Below, piece by piece: positions 41,101 through 50,370 of a DNA stretch of 64,000 nucleotides. The notes beneath the pieces are model-generated. The model worked only from the letters and a program-made list of their open reading frames with translations. It ran no database searches and was not told where the DNA came from. The stretch lies in NCBI RefSeq assembly GCF_014898815.1, contig NW_026515548.1, positions 850,501 through 914,500 of the forward strand, in the 5' to 3' direction. Both the position numbers and the translations under genes were made by a program. Source of the stretch: Panonychus citri (lineage: Eukaryota > Arthropoda > Arachnida > Trombidiformes > Tetranychidae). The stretch's first letter is position 1, and each line of letters begins with the position of its first letter.

Positions 41101-44100
41101 TACTCTAGTATAATCTCAGAGAACAAAATTCACAAACTTATGACCTGTAACCTTTTCTTTCATATTCTTTTCCTGTATTTATGCTAATTTGTTTATGTTA
41201 ACCTTTCAAAAGAGACAATAAATCATAACGATGGTCATACTTGAAGAACTATAAGTTAGTCTAAGGAAATATTGACCATTCATAAATAAGACAAATTCAT
41301 ATTCCAACCAATAGAAACTACAATTCTCATTCATAATTAACCTGCCATATGACCGACTGCTTAGTTTAGAGAACAAATAATTGTCGCTTCAACGTTTTGA
41401 CACCCTAATTGTATTTGTATTAGCAAATCGGCTTCCTAACCTAATCTTTAGATTCGAGTAAACTATGAAAAGGGAAACGATCATATGGCCTTAAAGACTT
41501 GGAATCGCTTCTCATAGACAGAAAATGTGAAAATGCATCACTAATTTTATCCTGATTATCTGTTCTCTTCTTCATTATTTTCTCAATCATCCATAGTAAT
41601 TTCATCTTCTTCATCTCAGCATCGTTTTACTTTTCTCTATTCTTTTTTTTGTCACCAAGAAAAAATCGATGGTCTTTTTTGTGATTACATAAAAGTCTCT
41701 TTATTTTTGTCAATGTCTTCTCACGATTCCAATGTATGTAACCTGAAATAACCAAATTTGTGACCAGAAAAAAGGTAACAATAAAAACCTATACGATAAA
41801 AAGAAAAACAGAAAAAAAGAAAAAAAGAAAGAGAGCTGGAGAGAGAAAGAGAGAGAGAGAGAGAAGAGGAAAGAAAAGAAAAGAATAAGATAAAAAGAGG
41901 AAGAAGATGGAGAAAGAGAAAGAGAAAGAGATGAGGTAAAGAAGAGAAAGAATAAATTTGGTAGTCTCTCGATTGGAAGGAGGAGAGAAGATGAAAAGAG
42001 AGAAGGAGGGAAAGAGATTACGAATAACCAGTAACCAGAAATTGAGGGAATCTCATTGTTACACATGAAAATGTCTTCGAATAACAGATTATAAACAATC
42101 TGCTTCCATTCTCATTGTTTATCAATAAGAAAATAAATTCGAAGGTAAAGTTCTGACCAATTGACAAGGCGAATAAAATTGTTACAAAATGAATAAAATC
42201 TGACCTTTTTATTAAAGAATCAATGTTAATATCAAAGCTCAGGCATGAAAATTGGAGAAACAACCAACGGGAAGATCCAATCAGAAAAATCGAAACGATT
42301 ATCAAATGAACCGTTAGTTTCAATTCTCAACAAAACTTATTTATAGTTCAATCACTTGACGATAAATCATGTAAATTGAAATTCTTGAATCAAATGATTC
42401 ATATTGTTTTTATTACTTTCCACTGATTGTGATTAACTCACCATTTTAAATTGGAAATACTTTTCATATATTAATAGATTCGAGTGAGAAAATGATTCTA
42501 GTGGAAACCATGATGATAATGGAGGTGGTAATGATCGGTGGTTGAGTGGATGAAATTGGAGATGAAGTGAAATCATGATCATGAGTTTCATGGTTCTTTG
42601 TGTTGATCGATGCAAATTCTGAATAATATTTTCAAAATTATTCTTTTTCTTAAAATTCTTTCAGAGTCAATTTTCAAAACTTTGTTTAATAAGAATAATA
42701 AAAAATTCTCAATGAAATTAGAGAAAAATTTCAAATCTTAAATTCTCAATCTTGTTTCGGCTCAGAATTTTTTCTTCCTCATCATCATAATAGAATTGAA
42801 AATTTCTCTTTTTCTTGAAATGTATTAGTAGATGAAATTCTCATGAATGAAAAAAAAATTCGATTACATTAAAACTCCATTTACGAATATCTTTACGTTA
42901 TCTTCCCTTTTTTATTCGATTTTTTCACCTTGGAAAAAGGCAAAAGGTCATAATGGTGATGACGAAGATAACCTACTCCTCCTATTCTAGTTTCTTATCT
43001 ATAGAACATAATTTTATGATTATATTGTGGCGAAGAAAATTTTCTCTTATTTTTTATGATTATTTGACTGAGGAAGAAAATAATAAACATGAAATTGGTG
43101 CAATAAACGTAACCTTGACCTTGATTGTATCTTTTTCACGAAAGATGATTGAGAAAATAATGAAGAAGAGAACAGACAATCAGGATAAAATTAGGGCTGC
43201 ATTTTCACATTTCTGTCTATGAGAACACCTTTGGAACCTTTGGAACCTTTTTTTTGCTTTTTTGCTTTTTTCCTCTTTTTCTTTATTGCTCTCCGCTTAT
43301 TATTAGTTTCTATTTTTACTCATTTATAAACACTCGTTCAACTCGGTGTGTTATTGTTACTTTTGAGCTAAATTGGTACCTTAGCTTTTATAATGGTTCC
43401 TTTTTAAGGTGCAAAGGGAGAGAAAACCGGTCGTAATGAGATGATTGTTTGGATAGAAAGATAAAGAGATTGACCTTTGTAGGAGAACTGACCACAAGTG
43501 GAACCGATTTAGATCTAAGAAGATGCAAAATATTTAGATTAAAATGAAAGGATCAAGAATAAACAATCGATGTTTACCTGGGTGAGAGATCGAAAGGATA
43601 ATCAATCTAATTATCTAAATACTAATTAGTGTTTCAATCGTACAATCGTTCAATCATATGCGAATTCTGAGCCTTGAGCCATTCGATTGATACCAATGAT
43701 TCCAAGTACTTAGATAGACTTGACACCTTCGAGTAGCAATAGTGACACAATTGTCCACAAACGAAAGCATTTCGACTTATCAGTAAATTAGAAAATAGAA
43801 AATATATATCAGAATAATATTTTCTATTTGTTTATCCTTTTCTTCTGTATATTAACAACTTTGAGTTTCTATTGGAGAGAAAAATGGATTTACTTTCTTA
43901 CTACTGGTCAATATTTTCCCTTATGACTATTGTACTACAACAATACTTATGATGATTTAGTGTATTGAAAAGTGCCGGAGGGCAGATGAATAGATTAACA
44001 TAAAAATTAGCATAAATCTGAACAGAGAGTTTCTTGTTAACCCATTGAAAGTGTTGTACAAATTGACCAATTGTCCGTCAATGTGAGTAGTTGATAGTAA

Positions 44101-44938
44101 GTTCATTAACTTAATTAGTAAATTGAAAAAGATTTTGTTTCAGAGAAAAAAAGATGAAAAAGATAAATTGATAAATTTATCATCTCTTTTTCTTTTTTCA
44201 TTTTCTAAGAAGCTTTTTTATTCGCTTTGGTGATTGTGTTGATAAGAAAACTCATTTCCGGTCAGAGAACAGAAGTTCTGATTTACTTTCTATTCTATAA
44301 ATGAATGTGTATCATGAAAGAGAAACAATAAAATAACAGGAACAGGAACTCAATGAAAGAGTATCGAGTAAAAGAAAGGGAGAGAGAGAGAAAAATGAAT
44401 TCTAATAAGAAAGAGAAATGGAAAAAGAATCGAAATTTTGATCACAAGACTAATCATTCTCTCGAAATCAATCAAATGGTTCAATGAGATAGAGATTCTT
44501 TAATCAATTCAATGATTAGAATAACTTCATTGTGAAAATCTATATAATTGACTAATTTTTTCGTTCTTTTTTTCAATTATCATTTCAGAACGTAAAAGAG
44601 GTCGACAAACATACACCAGATATCAAACCCTCGAACTGGAGAAGGAGTTTCATTATAATCGTTATTTAACTCGACGTCGACGAATCGAAATAGCCAATAT
44701 CTTATGTCTAACAGAGCGACAAATTAAAATTTGGTTTCAAAATAGACGAATGAAGTGGAAAAAGGAAAATAACAAGAAAGATATGAATTCGGGCGATACC
44801 ATGACCACAGGAAATGGAACAGGAGGAATAGGCTCAGGTTCTGGAGGAAGTAATAGCAGTGGAGGAGCGGAAATCGGGGGCAGTGTGAGTGGGAGTGCAA
44901 ATGGACCAAATAATCGAATGGCCACCAATCAATCATAG
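20389..44938 (+). CDS. Antp: Antennapedia Hox transcription factor, three coding exons
   Basis: Coding exons 20389-20728, 22100-22638 and 44589-44938 join with matching phases and consensus splice sites. They give about 409 residues provided one missing base in exon 1 is allowed for. Features in order: an Antp-type start (MSSYFTN), a Gly-rich run, PRFPPFDR (Antp PRFPPYDR), a Gln/Pro-rich activation region, YVSCKIQ (Antp YASCKLQ), the FPWMKSQF hexapeptide at about 286-293, one Glu, the homeodomain at 295-354, and a Gly/Ser-rich tail. The homeodomain has TRYQTLELEKEF, RQIKIWFQNRRMKWKKEN, Gln50 and Asn51, and its KEN end separates it from Scr (KEH) and Ubx (KLKKE). The protein should be a nuclear DNA-binding selector of trunk segment identity, with the hexapeptide binding Extradenticle/PBC partners. 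A derived paralogue is possible if Antp is duplicated in this lineage. Confidence 0.93.
20527..20530 (+). other. Antp: Likely site of a 1-bp deletion in Antp exon 1
   Basis: A run of four G followed by GGA/GGT repeats is where the upstream and downstream frames would be reconciled by a single G. The downstream frame has stops before about 20506 and the upstream frame runs to 20604, so the shift must fall between. Sequencing or assembly error in a homopolymer is the simplest cause; a real allele is possible. Confidence 0.7.
20770..21300 (+). repeat. Dispersed repeat, copy 2 (partner at 650-1280)
   Basis: Same-strand counterpart of the repeat upstream of the DCST gene, sharing a GATGGCAGCACATTGAG core and several longer blocks in the same order. 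Ends are approximate. Confidence 0.6.
20840..20853 (+). promoter_or_regulatory. CTCF-core-like site in Antp intron 1
   Basis: CCAATCGATGGCAG, identical to the site at 734-747, within the shared repeat. Function inferred only. Confidence 0.3.
22100..22638 (+). CDS. Antp: Antp coding exon 2 (Gln/Pro-rich region and hexapeptide)
   Basis: The acceptor is TTTAACAG|G. The frame starts with the last base of a Lys codon and reads YEPSTIPYYG, then Pro-rich and Gln-rich stretches (CAA/CAG runs near 22245-22310), a Gly run, YVSCKIQQMGYGHPHP, and ends in NYFPWMKSQF. The hexapeptide has Phe where most Antp proteins have Tyr (FPWM for YPWM). The donor is G|GTGAGTCG. The reading frame is open throughout; open frames in the other phases are shadows. 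Confidence 0.9.
23328..23342 (+). promoter_or_regulatory. CTCF-core-like site in Antp intron 2
   Basis: CACATAGATGGCGCTG contains AGATGGCGC, which fits AGRKGGCGC as described for insect CTCF. A related GATCGCAGCACATTC lies about 190 bp upstream (near 23136). Confidence 0.3.
28430..28840. repeat. Adjacent polypyrimidine and polypurine tracts
   Basis: A C/T-rich stretch at about 28430-28570 is followed, after about 50 bases, by a purine-rich stretch at about 28625-28835 on the same strand. The same arrangement recurs in copy B at about 35820-35930 and 35990-36215. The serine- and leucine-rich open frames over it are compositional. Confidence 0.7.
30459..30498. repeat. (CT)n microsatellite in copy A
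   Basis: Run of about 20 CT units. The equivalent run in copy B is at 38095-38136. Confidence 0.95.
32847..34022 (+). repeat. Inverted repeat arm 1 (partner 43146-44351)
   Basis: This part of copy A matches, as reverse complement, 43146-44351 almost throughout, with a few small indels (one of about 20 bases near 33495). Its middle (about 32960-33930) is strongly diverged in copy B, so the inverted copy derives from A rather than B. Confidence 0.85.
35577..42122 (+). repeat. Intronic direct repeat, copy B
   Basis: Second copy of the intronic duplication; see copy A for aligned blocks. It differs by insertions in simple repeats (for example extra GGAAAG units near 36090) and by diverged linker segments. 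Confidence 0.85.
38095..38136. repeat. (CT)n microsatellite in copy B
   Basis: Run of about 21 CT units, equivalent to 30459-30498 in copy A. Confidence 0.95.
43146..44351 (-). repeat. Inverted repeat arm 2 (partner 32847-34022)
   Basis: Reverse-complement copy of part of copy A, ending about 240 bases before the homeobox exon acceptor. The junction with unique sequence follows AACAGGAACAGGAACTCA at about 44335-44352, where copy A continues differently. Confidence 0.85.
44589..44938 (+). CDS. Antp: Antp coding exon 3 (homeobox)
   Basis: The acceptor is ATCATTTCAG|AA; the split codon gives Glu, then the 60-residue homeodomain is encoded by 44591-44770. The joint reads MKSQF-E-RKRGRQ, the short-linker form known from a Drosophila Antp splice variant. 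The homeodomain is canonical except for Tyr in HYNRYL and Asn-Ile in IANILCL (usually HFNRYL and IAHALCL). The 55-residue tail is rich in Gly and Ser and differs from the short acidic tail of insect Antp. The stop is TAG at 44936-44938. Confidence 0.95.
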
Positions 44939-45129
44939 ACAAATAATTCGAGAAAACCAACACCAAGAATCTACATCTTTATTTATACTCTAGGGATTCT
45001 TTATATATAAATGAGATAAACAGATAACAAATTCACTGCGAAGGAAAAACCAACCCCAAAACCAAAGAGCCGAAGCCCTTGGAACCTGAAAAAAGAACAG
45101 AAAAAAAGTCTCTTTGATTTAATCGATTA
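44939..45129 (+). other. Antp: Probable start of the Antp 3' UTR
   Basis: Sequence directly after the stop codon with no coding potential. No poly(A) signal could be assigned with confidence; AATAAA-like motifs further on fall in the repeated block. Confidence 0.4.
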
Positions 45130-45164
45130 AAAACTGCGCCATTCGAATGAGTTGCCAACAATTC

Positions 45165-45179
45165 ACATAGATGGCGGTG
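45165..45179 (+). promoter_or_regulatory. CTCF-core-like site, P copy 1, first
   Basis: CACATAGATGGCGGTG, nearly the same as the intron 2 site (23328). It is paired with a second site 60 bases downstream. Confidence 0.3.
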
Positions 45180-45223
45180 TAAATTATTCTAATGAAAGCT
45201 AATCTTTAAGAGAATGGGTTAAC

Positions 45224-45238
45224 CGATAGATGGCTCTG
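45224..45238 (+). promoter_or_regulatory. CTCF-core-like site, P copy 1, second
   Basis: CGATAGATGGCTCTG; the same core also occurs in P copy 2. Confidence 0.25.
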
Positions 45239-47140
45239 TATGTAACATTTTCGATAAAATCGAAGGTGAAAAGAAATGGAAGTCGAAGGGCAAAAGGGGG
45301 AGTTCAGAACTTTTTATAAAATTGACCCTCTTGTAAATTGTCATCTAGTTAACTCAAATTCGATGGATGAACCAGTAAGAGAGAATTGATTCCAATCGAT
45401 TGTAAGATTAATATATTCACATCGAATGAGAATCATTTGGAATCTCATGAGTTAATATTGAGTCGAATTACAGTTACATACAAACTACATAATAACAGAA
45501 TAATGATAATCTTCATCTGAGAAAACAAATCATCTAATTATCCTAAACTTGTATCATCTTTTCTAACCTATCATCTGATTATCATCATTATCATCCTCAT
45601 CTTACTCTTTCTTTTGTCAATCCCATCATTTTCCTCTCTCTCTCTCTCTCTATTGAAACTAAAACGACATAATAACACACCAATTGAAAAAGAAAACTCA
45701 GCATCTCAATGATTATTTTCTCTTCATTTTGTCTTCATAAGGTTAATGAAGAATTAGAAAAGGAAAAGTTTCCGATGTAAAATTTTGAGGGTCGATAACC
45801 ACTGGTTCCAGTTTCTTATTCTTGGACCTCAAATTTTGTTGTTCCTTTGTACCTTCAGGGTGATACGTGGCTCCTTGAATAAATCATGATAATGATTAAG
45901 GTATGAAGATAATGATGAGAAATTAGTTGAGCGTTTTTTGGGTCTCACTCTCTCTCTCTTCTCTCTCTTGTTATTACATAAATATTATATTATATATACA
46001 AAAGTATAGGAAAATATTTTATTAGGTTGAACCTAAGTTGATATTTTGATGGAAGGTTAAAATCAATATGATATTTGATTTTTAAAATTAGAGTTTGAAA
46101 TTGAAGTTGTTGTTATCATGATGATCATGTAACATAATTTCAATTAAAAGGAAAACCTTTCAATCAGATAATTACAAATTCATTGGGTTAACATTTCAAT
46201 TAGTATGTTTTTCACGTATTATTTTCAATACCATTTAATTTACTCATCATATCTATTAATAAGTAACATCGATTCTTCATCTTCATTTATTCATTAAACT
46301 TTCATAATCTTTTATTTAATAGACAACAAACAACAAACAACAACAATAACAATAACAAATAGAAATAGAAATACAGTCTCTCCAATAAAAGTAAAAGTAT
46401 TAAGGATAATCACGACCAGGGGCTCGATACTGACCCTACCCAACCCAATTTAACATAACCTAATCTCTGACCTAACCTTAGGTTCAATGTCCTTAAACAG
46501 CACGACTTTTAGGTCCATTGATAAGCAACAGAAAACCAATAACACCAGAGGTGTAAATGTGCCAATGTTGTGACCAGAAAAACAAATCAAGAAGAAAAAA
46601 AGTTTCTCCATCAAAAATTAACAATCAAAATACTTTTCATTTGCAATTCAATTGGTAATTTAATCAATCTCATCAAGCAGCTCTTCTAATTGCTCAAATA
46701 TCAACTAGTAATATATAACATACACAATTTACAATCTTAATGATTAATTCAATTTCTTGAATCTCACTTCATCTCATTTCATCTCATCTCATCTCATCTT
46801 CCCTGTTATTATGAGGCAAGTAAGAATTGAGTGAGGAAAATGATTATGATACTGAACATGTTTCGATATCGTTTAATTTTATTAATAAACTTTAGATTGG
46901 ACAATATAATGAATTAAATGAATTACCTGTTATCTTTTGCTATTATTAAATACATAATTCATTGTATTAAATTAGAATGTAAAAAGAGGGAAACATTTAT
47001 CATAACAGATAGAAAACCCTATATGATTTAAGGACATTCCCTTTCATACCCTTTCCATACCCTCCTTGTTGTTTTTTACACCATCATCATAACCTCATCC
47101 ATCTAATATCTTCATGAATCAACTTAACTCTCGCTGCAAC

Positions 47141-47155
47141 ATATAGATGGCGATG
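47141..47155 (+). promoter_or_regulatory. CTCF-core-like site, P copy 2, first
   Basis: ATATAGATGGCGATG; the position equivalent to 45165 is retained although the flanks have diverged. Confidence 0.25.
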
Positions 47156-47202
47156 TAAATTTGTTCTAATCGAGTTTTGTTTCAAAGAGAATGGGTTAAT
47201 CG

Positions 47203-47217
47203 ATAGATGGCTCTGTA
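47203..47217 (+). promoter_or_regulatory. CTCF-core-like site, P copy 2, second
   Basis: ATAGATGGCTCTGTATG, equivalent to 45224 and retained. Confidence 0.25.
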
Positions 47218-50200
47218 TGTAACATTTTCGATGAATTCAAAATTCGAATGAAAAATGAAATGAAATTCGAAAAGTAAAATGAAGGTTGGAAACTTGGAAC
47301 TGTGCGAAATTGTCATCTAATTATCTCAAGTTCGATATTTAGTATAATCATTAAGAAAGAAACTTATTCAAATCGATTGATATTGACCTCGAGCTGCCGC
47401 AAGTTCTAAGTGCAAATTAACAGATAATTTTCACTTGAGAAAAAGGAATATCATCTAATTATCCTAAACGAGTATCATAGTTAATAACATATCATGTTCA
47501 TGATTGTTTCCTCTCCATTTTATCTACATAAGGTTAATGAAGAAAAGGAAAAAGTTTCCTATGTAAAATCTTAAGGGTCGATAACCACTGGTTCCAGTTT
47601 CTTATTCTTGGACCTCAAATTTTGTTGTTCCTTTGTACCTTCAGGGTGATACGTGGCTCCTTGAATAAATCATGATAATGATTAAGGTATGAAGATAATG
47701 ATGAGAAATTAGTTGAGCGTTTTTTGGGTCTCACTCTCTCTCTCTCTCTCTCTCTTGTTATTACATAAATATTATATTATATATACAAAAGTATAGGAAA
47801 ATATTTTATTAGGTTGAACCTAAGTTGATGTTGTTGTTATTTCATCTCATGTTGTTGGTTCACTTTTTTTCCAGTATAAAGAGATTGGTTTGAAATTCAA
47901 AGTAATTTATCATCGTCGTATCTGAGTAACTCTCAGCTGAAACTGGCGGTTGGTGAAAAATGAGAAAAATATTATAACAGAACCAGAAGAAAATGAATTG
48001 AAACAAGTCAAGGAAAAAGAGTGTTGACTATTTTCAACAATTTTTTTCTTTTCTTTTGTATCTTCATCTTCATCTTCATCTTCTCTCTCTTCCTCTCTCT
48101 CAATCTTCCTAAATTCCATACTTTGGATAAAGAAGCATAATGATGATGATGATGATGAAAAATGCATCTATAAAAATGAAGATTCCTCTGAGGAAGAAGA
48201 TGAAAGCATGAGAATGACAAAAAATGATGAAAACATGATGATGACGATAATGATTCTGTTGATGATTATTATGGTTTCCAATGTAATAACAAAGAGATTC
48301 AGTTAGTAGTTGGTTAAAGGTTAGAATTAGTAATTAGACTTGATAGTTTAATTATCATTACTTAACCTGGATGCTAATGATTGTGGTTTTGTCGCTTTAA
48401 ATTTTTCTCCATATTCATATTCTCAATATTTTAAAAGTAATTCTAAACTTTTTCCTTCATGGTGATTCAGTTTCTCCCCATGATTTACACATATCACATG
48501 TTCCCTAATTCATCAACTGATTACGATTCCCTTGATTGCTCCTCAATGATTGTTATTTGGTTGTAAATCATCAACCAGAATCAGTTTATCAAATTACTTT
48601 TAGTGTCAGAACTTTAATTCAGTTATTCAACCAGTTTGATAATCAATGTTATTAAATTTTCACTGTTATGCTTGGAAAACATTTATATCTATAATATTAA
48701 TTAATTCCGTTATTTTATTATAATTCATTGAAAATGTTCACTGAATACAATGAATAAATTACAACATCACATCATTAGAATAACTTTTTTTATCCAATTT
48801 TATGTAAATCACCACCAATGGGAATTCATATAATTATTTGATTGCCAAAAGTTGATTGTATTGATTGTTACAGGTAAAATCTAAATGCAATTACCAGGGA
48901 AAAGATGAGCAATCCAATAGTTAGGAAAATCAGTTGATTGTTAGTACATTTCCGATAATTAATAGGACTAATTAACTACCGTTAATTGTGTCTCTTTGCT
49001 AATCGTTTCATAGACTATCATGAATTTCTTATCGATATCATGGTCTCTCAGAATTAGAACTTGAATAACTTTCTTAATTTTTGCTCCTCGTTTTCTTCAA
49101 GCCAATGGAAAGATACATTATCAGATCGAAACTCGTTCTGTAGAAATGTTCAACTGCCATTTACACGAATCTTTGGACCATCAATATGATTCGATCGATA
49201 AAAGTTATCACGATCTTTGATCATTTGGAAAAAAAGAAAAAGATTACATGGTTTAGACATAAATTAGAATTCGAAAGTAATTTCGTGATGAGTTATTGTA
49301 CTAAGAAGATAAATTCTGGTTTCGCTCATTCCTATAATGTTATTAATCATAATTAGATGGAGATTGTGAGTTCTATTTGGATACCAAAACCTTAACCAAA
49401 CCTTAGTCGAGAAAAAATTACCATCAACAAACAAATGAGATTCATGATGAATTTTCGTGTTACCTGGAAAATATTGATCTTCTTTATATTCAAATTGAAT
49501 TTTAATGAACTTTTTTTATGGAGAAATAACTGTTTTCATCTAGGATTCAATTTGGGATGTGGAATAATGAATATCCTAAGTTGATGATTTGTGGAGATAA
49601 TTGAAGATTAATTAAGATGGTTTATCTAATCTTATCTTCTTGCTAATGAGCAATTAAGATAAGCTCAGTTTTGAGGGAGAATTCGGGTAAAATAAAAAGA
49701 AAAGTTTTCAATGTTTGAACGACCGATAGATTGAGTGGACATTTGGCTCGAATCGCCGATAGTGTGATATTGGCTTACGAAAGATTAAAGGAAAAGAGGA
49801 AAAGAAAGTGATATAAGAATTTTAATTAATGTTTTTAGAAGATGAAAAAGAGAAGGAGATTTATGGTTCTTGGATCACCAAATGTGTGTCTTGAATTCAA
49901 TATAATTCGTAATGTTTATCTTTTTTTTGTCTAATGAATGAAAGAAATAAGATGTATTAGAGAAAATAAAGATTAGGGAGATGATGAAAATGGAGATGAA
50001 GAGAAAGAAGAGAGAGAGAGAGAAGATGATGATGAAGATGATTAAATGTAGGAATAAAAGAAGAAAAAATAAGATGATAAAAAAGAAGAAGAAGAAGAAG
50101 AAAAAGTAGAAAAGAGGATGAATCATGAGAAACAGAGACTCTTACGGAAACATATCAATATTGATGATAAAATGTTCTTGACTAACCTAAGCTGAAACAG

Positions 50201-50332
50201 AACAATTTTGATTTATATATTAAGAATCCCCGGTGTTTGTCATGATTTATAGTTCTTATTTTGTTCATCATCATCCTCATCATCATCATCATCATCTTCT
50301 TCTTCATCCTCTTTACTCTTTCCCTCATTTCT

Positions 50333-50337
<5 letters not shown>

Positions 50338-50368
<31 letters not shown>
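50338..50368. repeat. (CT)n microsatellite in left arm
   Basis: CT run whose reverse complement (GA with interruptions) occurs at about 58626-58660 in the right arm. Confidence 0.9.

Positions 50369-50370
<2 letters not shown>

Larger units (their letters stand above)
22639..44588 (+). other. Antp: Antp intron 2 (21.95 kb)
   Basis: The donor GTGAGTCG and the acceptor TTATCATTTCAG bound a single intron that separates the hexapeptide exon from the homeobox exon, as in other Antp genes. It contains no convincing exon. Content: AT-rich DNA with ATG/CAT repeats (22639-28190), direct repeat copy A (28192-34565), a linker (34566-35576), copy B (35577-42122), a linker (42123-43145) and an inverted copy of part of A (43146-44351). 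Large Hox introns usually hold enhancers; none can be pinned down from sequence alone. Confidence 0.85.
45130..46055 (+). repeat. Direct repeat P, copy 1 (downstream of Antp)
   Basis: It aligns with 47105-47835 in the same orientation. Shared landmarks: two ATAGATGGC sites about 60 bp apart, GTATGTAACATTTTCGAT, GGGTCGATAACCACTGGTTC, CCTTCAGGGTGATACGTGG, and a CT run followed by TTATTACATAAATATT. The last 350 bases are almost identical; the first part is diverged. Confidence 0.8.
47105..47835 (+). repeat. Direct repeat P, copy 2
   Basis: Second copy of the 45130-46055 element. A diverged third, reverse-complement copy of its end is visible at about 61247-61400 (CCTTCAGGGTGAT...CTCATTTCTCATCATC on the minus strand). 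Confidence 0.8.

Noticed and set aside
46430..46510. CCTAACCT/CCTAATC-type sequence suggesting telomere repeats
   Set aside because: There are only a few scattered, imperfect units and no tandem array; a mirror copy at 60220-60290 is due to the palindrome.
47910..48220. Open frames repeated on the opposite strand at 60817-61127 that look like conserved genes
   Set aside because: They are duplicated only because they lie in the inverted repeat; the protein sequences are Asp/Glu/Lys and Ser runs from simple repeats.
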